Below, in pieces: positions 1-6,222 of a stretch of DNA of 6,232 nt (within the stretch, counting starts at the first letter, position 1; each line of letters starts with the position of its first letter). The translations under genes and the position numbers were made by a program. The notes beneath the pieces are model-generated. The model had not been told where the DNA came from. It did no database searches and was given only the letters and a program-made list of their open reading frames with translations. The DNA is from Campylobacter sp. (GTDB lineage: Bacteria > Campylobacterota > Campylobacteria > Campylobacterales > Campylobacteraceae): NCBI GenBank assembly GCA_024680445.1, contig JAILCJ010000188.1:1-6232 (forward strand). The letters run 5' to 3'.

Positions 1-33
1 CAAATCTTGGCAAAATACAGAAATTTTTTTCTT

Positions 34-37
34 GGAG
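34..37 (+). promoter_or_regulatory. Ribosome binding site of mqo
   Basis: GGAG sits 8 nt before the ATG at 46. It decides the start against the in-frame TTG at 7, which would add 13 residues ahead of the flavin-binding strand. Confidence 0.7.
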
Positions 38-45
38 TTTTAAAA

Positions 46-1389
46 ATGCAAAAGCATTATGATGTGATTGTTGTAGGTGGTGGTATCACGGCGACCGCCT
101 TTTTTTATGAGATGGCGCGTTATTCGGACGTTTCAAGTATCGCACTTTTGGAAAAGTATGATACTTTGGCATCTTTAAATTCAAATGGTAGAGGCAACTC
201 TCAAACTATACATTGCGGTGATATCGAGACAAATTACACTCTTGAAAAGGCAAAAAAGGTCAAAAAAACCGCTCGCATGGTCGTTAAATACGCCCTTCAA
301 TACGGCTATGAAAACAAATTTGTTTTTTCTCACCAAAAAATGGCTATCGGCGTTGGTGACGAAGAGTGCGAATATATAAAAAATCGTTATGAAGAGTTTA
401 AAGATCTTTACACTTATCTTGAATTTTTTGATAAAGACAAACTAAGACAAATCGAGCCAAACATCATATTAAATGCTGAAAAAAATGGTGATAGACCTGA
501 AAATGTCGTTGGTATGGGTGTTAGCAGTGGCGAATTTACAACGGTTGATTATGCTTGCATTAGTCAAAGTTTGGCAAACAACGCCAAAGAGCAGGGCGGC
601 AAGACGACAGATATATTTTTAAATACCTGTGTTAGCTCTATAAAAAAAGTCGGCGATGTTTTTTATATAGCCACAAAAAATGGCGAAAGTTTTAGCGCAA
701 ACTATGTTGTTGTAAGTGCTGGGGGACATTCTTTGTATCTAGCACACAAAATGGGTATAGGTTTGCAGTATTCGTGCTTGCCTATCGCTGGTAGTTTTTA
801 TCTAAGCAAACAACACCTTTTAAAAGGCAAGGTTTATATGGTGCAAAACCCAAAACTTCCTTTTGCTGCACTTCATGGCGATCCAGATATCTTAGCCGAT
901 GGTTGCACTCGTTTTGGACCGACTGCCCTTGTTATGCCAAAACTTGAACGTTATCATGGCTGTTCGTCATTTTTTGAGTTTTTACAAACCCTAAATTTCG
1001 ACACCAGCGTGATAAAAGTCTTTTTCTCGTTAATGAAAGATAGCGATATCAGAAACTATGTGCTTAAAAATTTTGCATTTGAAATTCCATTTATAAATAA
1101 AAAACTTTTTGTTCAAGACGCTCGTAAAATCGTGCCTTCGCTAAGCATAGACGATATTTATTATGCTAAGGGTTTTGGCGGAGTTAGACCGCAAGTTATA
1201 GACAAAAAAGCTGGAGAACTTTTGCTTGGCGAAGCTACTATCTTTGATGAGGGTATAAGTTTTAATATGACACCAAGTCCCGGCGCTACAAGCTGTTTTG
1301 AAAATGCTCACATAGACGCAAAAAGGGCCTGTGAGTATCTTGGCAAAAACTTTAACGAAGAAATGTTTAAACAAGAACTTGAAGATTAA
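46..1389 (+). CDS. mqo: Malate:quinone oxidoreductase-type FAD-dependent oxidoreductase
   Basis: The protein (447 aa from the ATG) probably oxidises malate to oxaloacetate and passes the electrons to menaquinone at the inner face of the cytoplasmic membrane, as an alternative to NAD-linked malate dehydrogenase. Seen in the sequence: an N-terminal Rossmann dinucleotide fold, with beta strand YDVIVVGGG and GxGxxA glycines at residues 11-16, and an acidic E36 ending the second strand, suited to hold the FAD ribose. The stretch SNGRGNSQTIHCGD (about 46-59) and the C-terminal GFGGVRPQVID (377-387) and SPGATSCFENA (411-421) are typical of the short Mqo branch. There is no signal peptide or membrane helix, as expected for a peripheral protein. 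The length fits the ~450-residue Helicobacter/Campylobacter form rather than the ~550-residue E. coli form. The ATG at 46 was chosen because GGAG lies 8 nt before it; an in-frame TTG at 7 has no support. Another 2-hydroxyacid substrate is possible. Confidence 0.85.
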   Translation: MQKHYDVIVVGGGITATAFFYEMARYSDVSSIALLEKYDTLASLNSNGRGNSQTIHCGDIETNYTLEKAKKVKKTARMVVKYALQYGYENKFVFSHQKMAIGVGDEECEYIKNRYEEFKDLYTYLEFFDKDKLRQIEPNIILNAEKNGDRPENVVGMGVSSGEFTTVDYACISQSLANNAKEQGGKTTDIFLNTCVSSIKKVGDVFYIATKNGESFSANYVVVSAGGHSLYLAHKMGIGLQYSCLPIAGSFYLSKQHLLKGKVYMVQNPKLPFAALHGDPDILADGCTRFGPTALVMPKLERYHGCSSFFEFLQTLNFDTSVIKVFFSLMKDSDIRNYVLKNFAFEIPFINKKLFVQDARKIVPSLSIDDIYYAKGFGGVRPQVIDKKAGELLLGEATIFDEGISFNMTPSPGATSCFENAHIDAKRACEYLGKNFNEEMFKQELED

Positions 1390-1402
1390 AGATAAATTTC
1401 GA

Positions 1403-1408
1403 TAAAAT
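1403..1408 (+). promoter_or_regulatory. Possible -10 box ahead of the TRIC gene
   Basis: TAAAAT in the 43-nt gap after mqo resembles the Campylobacter sigma-70 -10 hexamer and would start a transcript near 1415, just before the ribosome site at 1422. AT-rich DNA gives such hexamers often, and there is no extended TG. It may be only a secondary promoter inside the operon. Confidence 0.25.
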
Positions 1409-1421
1409 TCACCGAATTTTT

Positions 1422-1426
1422 AAAGG
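1422..1426 (+). promoter_or_regulatory. Ribosome binding site supporting a TTG start
   Basis: AAAGG lies 6 nt before the TTG at 1433. No in-frame ATG occurs near the start, and the first transmembrane helix begins within a few residues of this codon, so the TTG is the likely start. Confidence 0.65.
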
Positions 1427-1432
1427 TTAAAT

Positions 1433-2047
1433 TTGCAAATCATCTTATTTTTCGAGTATGTCGGTATAGCTTCGGCTGTTCTTAGCGGTTATCTTTTTGG
1501 CGTCAAAAAAGGTTGCGATTGGCTTGGGATATTTATCTCGGCTTTTTTAACCGGACTTGGCGGGGGAATTTTGCGTGATATGATGGTTGGACGACCGGTT
1601 TATAGTTTTACGCATTATTTTCCACCTATGATACTCATTGTGGTTTTTATAGTGGCGAAGATTACAAAAATTCACAAAAAACAAGATGCACTGGCAAAAA
1701 ATTTTGTTTTTGTTTTTACCGATGCGATAGATGTTGTGTGCTTTTCGATAGTCGGTGCCATGGTGGCTTGTGACTTTAATCTTAATGTTTTTGGTGTCGC
1801 TCTGATAGCGTTTTTTAACGGCGTTGGTGGCGGGATACTCAGAGATATCTTGCTAAATGAAGTTCCGTGGTTTTTAAGTACCGGACTTTATGGGACGATT
1901 AGTATAGGCGTTGGCGTTGTGTATTATCTAATGTGGCTAGCTGGGCTTACGCACATAGCGTTTTTACTTGTGCTTTTGGCGGCTGGTATCACCATAAGGA
2001 TGTTTGCGTTTTATCGTGGCTGGTCGTTGCCTATGTTTAAGGATTGA
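1433..2047 (+). CDS. TRIC-type cation channel family membrane protein (UPF0126, YicG-like)
   Basis: This 204-residue integral inner-membrane protein belongs to the prokaryotic relatives of trimeric intracellular cation (TRIC) channels. Seen: about seven hydrophobic helices (roughly residues 4-21, 31-46, 63-79, 92-110, 118-135, 148-168, 173-192). The two halves are related, each carrying the family signature: GLGGGILRD at 41-49 and GVGGGILRD at 130-138. This internal duplication and the GGGxxRD motif are the family hallmark; length and helix count are normal. Known family members form trimers with a pore in each subunit and conduct K+ and Na+. The physiological role in bacteria is unsettled, so the solute here is an inference. 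The gene follows mqo by 43 nt and precedes argD by 3 nt, and the argD ribosome site lies across its last codons and stop. The start is a TTG. Confidence 0.85.
   Translation: MQIILFFEYVGIASAVLSGYLFGVKKGCDWLGIFISAFLTGLGGGILRDMMVGRPVYSFTHYFPPMILIVVFIVAKITKIHKKQDALAKNFVFVFTDAIDVVCFSIVGAMVACDFNLNVFGVALIAFFNGVGGGILRDILLNEVPWFLSTGLYGTISIGVGVVYYLMWLAGLTHIAFLLVLLAAGITIRMFAFYRGWSLPMFKD
2039..2043 (+). promoter_or_regulatory. Ribosome binding site of argD inside the preceding gene
   Basis: AAGGA, 7 nt before the ATG at 2051, is formed by the last sense codons of the TRIC gene (stop at 2045-2047). Ribosomes ending on the upstream gene would cover this site, so coupling is likely. A second in-frame ATG at 2060 is too far from it. 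Confidence 0.7.
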
Positions 2048-2050
2048 AAA

Positions 2051-3208
2051 ATGTATTTGATGAATAATTATTCGAGATTTGATGTTGCTTTTAAATATGG
2101 TAAAAAAGCTACTTTGTTTGATGAAAACGGCAAGGATTATATAGACTTTGCGGCTGGTATCGGCGTAAATGCTCTTGGTTACGCTCATAAAAAGATAGTA
2201 AATGCCGCTCAAAAACAAGCAAAAATGCTTATGCATAGCTCAAATTTGTATCATATAAAACCGCAAGAAGCCTTGGCAAAGGAGATATCTAAACAGCTTG
2301 GTTATCATACTTATGCGTTTTTTTGCAACTCTGGTGCAGAAGCGAACGAGTGCGCTATAAAATTGGCTAGAAAATACGGCACAACGCATTTTGAAAAGAA
2401 AAAATTTGAGATAATTTCTCTTGGCAAATCATTTCATGGTCGTACTTTGGCGACTTTGGCGATGACTGGACAAGATAAATTTCACCCAGAAACCTTTGCT
2501 CCATATACGCCGGGCTTTAAATTTTACGACAGCATAGATGAGGTTATAGCAAATATCAGTGAAAATACGGTTGCTGTCATGATAGAGCTTGTTCAAGGCG
2601 AGGGCGGTATAATGGCGTTTGATAAAGATGAGGTTAAAAAACTTGCCAAAACGCTTAAAAAACGTGAATTGTTACTCATCACAGACGAGGTTCAATGTGG
2701 CGTGTATAGAACGGGTGAGTTTGTAACGAGTAAACTTTACGATATCAAGCCAGATATCATTACCTTTGCCAAAGGTTTGGGCGGCGGCGTCGGCATAGGT
2801 GCTTGCGTAAGCAGAAAAGATATCTTTGCTCCGGGCGATCACGGCTCAACTTTTGGTGGTAATTTTATGGCTACTGCGACCGGTTTGGCTGGACTTAAAG
2901 AGCTAAAAAGGCTTAAAAAATGCGGTATTTTGCAAGAAATAAGCGAAAATTTCAATGCCGAACTTGACGCTTTACTTGTGGATTATCCGCAAATTTTTAA
3001 AGAAAAAACCGGTATTGGCATGATGTTAGGACTTGTTTTAAGTGATGAAAAAAACTTGCCTATTATCGTTTCAAATTCGCTTAAAAATGGGCTTTTGGTG
3101 CTTAGATCTGGCAAAGATACTTTGAGATTCTTACCACCGCTAAATATTAGTAAAAAAGAAATTTTTCAAGGTTTTGTAAGACTTCGCAAAACTCTTGATC
3201 AAATTTGA
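2051..3208 (+). CDS. argD: Acetylornithine aminotransferase (class III, PLP-dependent)
   Basis: ArgD transfers an amino group between glutamate and N-acetylglutamate semialdehyde, giving N-acetylornithine in arginine synthesis. Many bacterial ArgD enzymes also do the N-succinyl-diaminopimelate step of lysine and peptidoglycan synthesis. Seen in the 385-residue cytosolic protein: the phosphate-binding loop SGAEANE (94-100), FHGRT (128-132), the TDEVQ motif at 211-215 whose D212 should pair with the pyridine nitrogen, the Schiff-base lysine K241 in FAKGLGGG, GSTFGGN (265-271), and a C-terminal LRFLPPL (358-364) whose R359 should bind the substrate carboxylate. All expected key residues are present and the length is close to normal for the family. 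It lies 3 nt after the TRIC gene and overlaps the next gene by 4 nt. No other arginine gene is in the window, unlike argCBD-type clusters. Ornithine or GABA aminotransferase is less likely, given the motifs and size. Confidence 0.9.
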   Translation: MYLMNNYSRFDVAFKYGKKATLFDENGKDYIDFAAGIGVNALGYAHKKIVNAAQKQAKMLMHSSNLYHIKPQEALAKEISKQLGYHTYAFFCNSGAEANECAIKLARKYGTTHFEKKKFEIISLGKSFHGRTLATLAMTGQDKFHPETFAPYTPGFKFYDSIDEVIANISENTVAVMIELVQGEGGIMAFDKDEVKKLAKTLKKRELLLITDEVQCGVYRTGEFVTSKLYDIKPDIITFAKGLGGGVGIGACVSRKDIFAPGDHGSTFGGNFMATATGLAGLKELKRLKKCGILQEISENFNAELDALLVDYPQIFKEKTGIGMMLGLVLSDEKNLPIIVSNSLKNGLLVLRSGKDTLRFLPPLNISKKEIFQGFVRLRKTLDQI

Positions 3209-4209
3209 TAAATTTGCCCACGAAACGTATGAAATTTAGTGAATTTTTTTCGTCTTGGTTGCATGATAATTATTATGCAAAGGGCGTAGATATCGGCAAA
3301 AAAGGCGATTTTTACACTAGCGTTAGCGTGGGCTATCTTTTTGGTGTTTTACACGCAAACTATTTTTTAAAACTACTAGATAAAAATTTCTTTACTCCAT
3401 ATGCAAATATCGTTGAAATCGGTGCAAACGAGGGATATTTGATGAGGGATTTTGTAAGCGGAATTTTTACTTTGCGTCCAGAACTTTTGCAAACTTTGAA
3501 ATTTCATATCATAGAACCGCATGAAATTTTACGCAAAAAACAGCGTCAAATGCTTGAAAGCGTTGGCATGGACGAAAAATTTACTTGGCACGAAACTTTT
3601 GATGATTGCAAATTTGATGAAGCATTTTTTATAAGCAATGAACTTTTTGATAGCTTTGCACCAGAGCTTGTAGACGGCGATAAAATGCTTTTTGTTGATG
3701 AAAATTTTAAACTTTTTTGGGATAGGGCGGATGAAAATTTGCTTGAAATTTGTCAAATTTACAAGATAAATAAAGGCGAAATTCCACTATCTTTTGCCAA
3801 ATTTGCAGCCTCTTTGCAAAAAAGTGCAAAAAAACTTAAATTTCTTAGTTTTGACTATGGGCAGTGGGATTTTCGTGGAGATTTTAGCCTTAGAATATAT
3901 GAAAAACATAGCGTCAAAAGTCCTTTTGAAACACCACTTGGTGAAATTTTTGGCAAATGCGATATGACTTATGATGTGCCTTTTTGTTTTTTGAGTGATG
4001 AATTTGGCAAATTTGATTTGAAAATGAGTAATTTTTGCAAGCAAAATGTCGCCTTGATAGAACTTTTTGGACTAGATGATATAGGCAAAATTATCCTTGA
4101 AAAAGCCGATAAAAACGTCTTTGATAACTTCACAAAACAAACAAAATTTCTTACTTCTCCAAGCTTTTTAGGCGAGAGATTTAAATTTATAGAATTTACA
4201 AAAGAGTAA
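3205..4209 (+). CDS. MidA/NDUFAF7-family SAM-dependent methyltransferase
   Basis: The protein is a class I methyltransferase of the MidA/DUF185 (COG1565) family. The mitochondrial member NDUFAF7 dimethylates an arginine of the 49-kDa complex I subunit (NuoD counterpart); bacterial substrates are mostly unknown. Seen, counting from the TTG at 3205 (334 aa): KGDFYTS (33-39), the SAM glycine motif VEIGANEG (70-77), the acidic IIEPH (102-106) ending the next strand, SNELFDSFAPE (144-154), FDYGQ (216-220), YEKH (232-235) and DMTYDVPF (253-260). All match family blocks in order. It is shorter than many members (about 380-440 aa). The start is uncertain: TTG 3205 overlaps the argD stop by 4 nt, and ATG 3229 lies eight codons further in. 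Neither has a clear ribosome site, so coupling to argD translation is likely. Conserved residues begin after both starts. Confidence 0.8.
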   Translation: MINLPTKRMKFSEFFSSWLHDNYYAKGVDIGKKGDFYTSVSVGYLFGVLHANYFLKLLDKNFFTPYANIVEIGANEGYLMRDFVSGIFTLRPELLQTLKFHIIEPHEILRKKQRQMLESVGMDEKFTWHETFDDCKFDEAFFISNELFDSFAPELVDGDKMLFVDENFKLFWDRADENLLEICQIYKINKGEIPLSFAKFAASLQKSAKKLKFLSFDYGQWDFRGDFSLRIYEKHSVKSPFETPLGEIFGKCDMTYDVPFCFLSDEFGKFDLKMSNFCKQNVALIELFGLDDIGKIILEKADKNVFDNFTKQTKFLTSPSFLGERFKFIEFTKE

Positions 4210-4239
4210 AAAAATCCACAGGGTCTTTGAAAAATAAAT

Positions 4240-4266
4240 CTTGGCTTACAAAATTTGCAAGCCAAG
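4240..4266 (-). terminator. Hairpin terminator between convergent genes
   Basis: CTTGGCTT (4240-4247) pairs perfectly with AAGCCAAG (4259-4266), an 8-bp stem. After one mismatch, CAA/TTG can pair and leave a tiny loop. Read on the - strand it begins 6 nt after the stop of the pentapeptide gene and is followed by a T-rich run (ATTTATTTTTC), so it mainly suits that gene. On the + strand it lies about 30 nt after the methyltransferase stop but lacks a good T tract there, so it would act only weakly for the operon. Confidence 0.7.
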
Positions 4267-4272
4267 TTAAAA

Positions 4273-6081
4273 TCAGCTTTCAGGCACGATGGACGCGCGT
4301 CTGCCGGTGCGTGATAGACTAAAAATGCAAAGCAACATGATAGCTATATAAAAAGGCAAAGTTGCCCTTGTTACGCTACCTAGTGTGTAGTCCATGCCGA
4401 TAGCGTTATACACATTTTCTAGACTTCTTGCCGTGTTTTTATCGTAATTTTCATATCCGTTTTTTCGCATATCTTGAATTTTGTCATAAATGTCTTCTTG
4501 ATACTCTCTGATAACATTAAGCGGACGTTCGTATTTTTTTTGTGTATTTTCTTTGCGGATGATATTTGCAATGGCATTTAGTTCGACAGAGTTTAGTCTT
4601 GAAACTACATCGCCGAGTTTATCGCCTATGATATCGTTGTTGTCAAATGCTGTTGAAATAGGGTTTAAGATATTTGGACTAACCAAGATCACAAAGATCA
4701 AAAGCAGGTATGAAAAGGCACTTGCTATGTATCTAACGGCGTAAATTGAGTGATTTATAAGACCAAAAAGCACCGAATTTAGCACCAGATAGCTAAGTAT
4801 GGCACTTAAAATACAAATATATTTTATTAAATAGCTAAAAAGTTCGCCCATAACTATCCAAAATGCCACTCCTAGCAGGATGCAAAATGTGCCATAAAGG
4901 GCGACGCTTCGGGTTTTGTTATCTATCATGCTAAAATAATTTCCTATCAAAAATGGAGTTAAAAAAATGATTATAGGTGTGTAAAATATCCACTTTGAAT
5001 CGTCTGCATAAATGTGATAATCCACTGCAACATTGTTTGCTATCCATAAAAACAAGCCATAGCTTACTACCATTAAAATCGTGGTGTTTAAAATAGGCAG
5101 AAATTTCGTATGGTGGTTGCTACTTTTGCGGTAAAATTCCACGACTTTTTTTTCAAAAAACATTTCAAGCAAACCCTTGGCACTTAGGATACTGTTTGAT
5201 TTTAGTTTGATTAGTTCGCACCTTGCACTAAGGACGAGTTCTCTTATATAAAGTTCTAAGCGTCTGTAAAGTCCGGCGTCAATTTTGTTATCTCTTTTGG
5301 TGAAATTTCTTTTTATCTCACAGATACTTTCTTGCGATGAGCGAAGGTAACTTATACGTTTTTGCAAGATGTCTATGGCCTCGTCTTTTTTTATTTTATC
5401 CTCGTCTTGCTTGTTGTTTGATAGATTTTTTCGCACTATCATTTTGCTTTTACGACGCATAACTATATTAAAGCCCGTTTCTAGCGTCTTTTTGACCTCA
5501 TCAAATTTGTTGTTTGCTATTTGGATATTTGAAAAAGTTACGATTTTTCTGTATTCGCGTTCCAAAACGCAAGCACAAAAATTTGGCACAAAGGTGAAAT
5601 TTATATTTACAAAATTTGCTATTTTCAAAAATGCAGACCTAAAAAAGCTTGTAAAACCTAAAAAATCCACATTTATAAATTCCGCTCTGCTACTAAATAT
5701 ACAAGCTTCAAATATGCAAGTTTTTTTAAAAATACAAGCGATTATGCAAAATCTACTTTTAAAATGGCAACCATCAAATTCTAAATGTCCCACTTCTAAA
5801 TTTACTGGATCTTGGTTGTTTATGATAAATTCGCAAGAAAATTCGCAGTTTTTAAAGGCAATAGGAATTTGTCTTGTAAGTTCTATAAGTGCTAATGCGT
5901 CTAGTTTGTGTATATGTGCGTTGCTAACCACGGCATAAGGGTGTTTTGAACGTTTTCCGTCATCGACTATCTCTATACAAATGTTTGCATTTTTTCCGCT
6001 ATTTTCACTCAAATGTTCCATATCATTTAAGCCTAAAATTTGCCGTAAATTGTTTAAAATTTCGCTATTTGTTTCGTTCAT
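4273..6081 (-). CDS. Pentapeptide-repeat membrane protein of unknown function
   Basis: This 602-residue protein has no assigned function. Residues 1-75 are polar. Residues 76-164 form a Phe/Cys-rich pentapeptide-type solenoid resembling the 11-residue (5+6) class (compare Pfam Pentapeptide_3). Residues 190-325 are a charged, mostly helical linker. It contains NKIDAGLYRRLELYIREL (265-282) and KSSNHH (319-324), which resemble a linker I recall from other bacterial pentapeptide membrane proteins (N-k-i-x-A...E, then SNxxG). Six membrane helices follow, at about 328-348, 364-382, 393-412, 416-441, 449-469 and 574-590. The positive-inside rule (KTR between helices 2 and 3, RTGRR after helix 6) puts the solenoid and both ends in the cytoplasm, and residues ~470-573 in the periplasm. 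The ATG has AAGGA 5 nt upstream and its own promoter. The gene is convergent to the operon. It is not a Qnr-type protein, which has no membrane domain. Confidence 0.8.
   Translation of the reverse strand: MNETNSEILNNLRQILGLNDMEHLSENSGKNANICIEIVDDGKRSKHPYAVVSNAHIHKLDALALIELTRQIPIAFKNCEFSCEFIINNQDPVNLEVGHLEFDGCHFKSRFCIIACIFKKTCIFEACIFSSRAEFINVDFLGFTSFFRSAFLKIANFVNINFTFVPNFCACVLEREYRKIVTFSNIQIANNKFDEVKKTLETGFNIVMRRKSKMIVRKNLSNNKQDEDKIKKDEAIDILQKRISYLRSSQESICEIKRNFTKRDNKIDAGLYRRLELYIRELVLSARCELIKLKSNSILSAKGLLEMFFEKKVVEFYRKSSNHHTKFLPILNTTILMVVSYGLFLWIANNVAVDYHIYADDSKWIFYTPIIIFLTPFLIGNYFSMIDNKTRSVALYGTFCILLGVAFWIVMGELFSYLIKYICILSAILSYLVLNSVLFGLINHSIYAVRYIASAFSYLLLIFVILVSPNILNPISTAFDNNDIIGDKLGDVVSRLNSVELNAIANIIRKENTQKKYERPLNVIREYQEDIYDKIQDMRKNGYENYDKNTARSLENVYNAIGMDYTLGSVTRATLPFYIAIMLLCIFSLSRTGRRASIVPES
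5596..5778 (-). repeat. Six-unit 11-residue pentapeptide-type repeat (residues 102-162)
   Basis: Two hydrophobic series run at a strict 11-residue step. One is F102, I113, F124, F135, F146, F157; the other is F107, F118, F129, F140, F151, F162. Each unit therefore has large inward residues 5 and then 6 apart. Eleven of the twelve positions are Phe. Degenerate Phe/Cys units also occur just upstream (F76, F81, F85). This repeat is at the protein level; the DNA copies have diverged. Confidence 0.75.
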
Positions 6082-6086
6082 TTTTA

Positions 6087-6091
6087 TCCTT
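6087..6091 (-). promoter_or_regulatory. Ribosome binding site of the pentapeptide gene
   Basis: On the - strand AAGGA ends 5 nt before the ATG at 6081. It is a strong site and fixes this start. Confidence 0.8.
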
Positions 6092-6118
6092 ATTTACTTT
6101 AAATTTCTAGTGTAAAAT

Positions 6119-6132
6119 AATCAAATTTGATT
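6119..6132. repeat. 14-bp perfect palindrome in the leader
   Basis: AATCAAATTTGATT is its own reverse complement. It falls at about +33 to +46 of the predicted transcript. It shares the 12-base core ATCAAATTTGAT with the palindrome at 6205-6222, their centres being 88 bp apart. It could be an operator half of a pair or a copy of a common genomic word. Confidence 0.5.
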
Positions 6133-6170
6133 TATATTTTTTCAAAAATCCAATTTGAAAAAATTCTTGT

Positions 6171-6179
6171 ATTTTAGCA
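6171..6179 (-). promoter_or_regulatory. Extended -10 promoter of the pentapeptide gene
   Basis: On the - strand the sequence reads TGCTAAAAT (TGn plus TAAAAT), a good match to the extended -10 box used by Campylobacter sigma-70. T/A-rich runs lie upstream and no clear -35 is seen, as is usual in this group. The transcript should start near 6164, giving a leader of about 83 nt that contains the palindrome at 6119-6132. Confidence 0.6.
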
Positions 6180-6204
6180 AAATTTTCTTTTTTAAAGTAG
6201 AAAC

Positions 6205-6222
6205 TTTATCAAATTTGATAAA
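6205..6222. repeat. 18-bp perfect palindrome upstream of the promoter
   Basis: TTTATCAAATTTGATAAA is a perfect palindrome. It lies at about -41 to -58 relative to the predicted start of the pentapeptide transcript, a typical place for a dimeric regulator. It overlaps a 6-bp inverted repeat (TAAAGT, AGAA loop, ACTTTA at 6193-6208). No known regulator is assigned. It could instead serve a divergent gene beyond the window edge. Confidence 0.5.

Noticed and set aside
7..45. TTG at 7 as the start of mqo, and a CAAAAT at 11-16 as its -10 box
   Set aside because: There is no ribosome site before the TTG, and the extra residues do not belong to the flavin-binding fold; GGAG precedes the ATG at 46. 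CAAAAT lacks the conserved first T, and too little upstream sequence is available.
1964..2236. 90-codon frame on the - strand across the TRIC/argD junction
   Set aside because: It is antisense to two clearly recognised genes and has no motif.
3583..3602. TTGGCAC-type sigma-54 promoter
   Set aside because: It lies inside the methyltransferase coding region and the GC element at the required distance is missing.
3969..4265. 98-codon frame on the - strand over the end of the methyltransferase gene and the terminator
   Set aside because: It begins inside the terminator hairpin and is antisense to conserved methyltransferase sequence.
5596..5853. Qnr-like quinolone protection protein
   Set aside because: Qnr proteins are soluble and about 200 residues long with plain five-residue repeats. 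This protein has an 11-residue pattern and six membrane helices.
5369..5938. 189-codon open frame on the + strand
   Set aside because: It runs antisense through the repeat and linker part of the 602-residue gene, whose repeat periodicity shows which strand is coding. The product has low complexity and no recognisable motif.
6113..6118. TAAAAT on the + strand as a divergent promoter leaving the window
   Set aside because: The hexamer fits, but the TG is directly adjacent without the usual spacer base, and no gene start is visible before the window ends.
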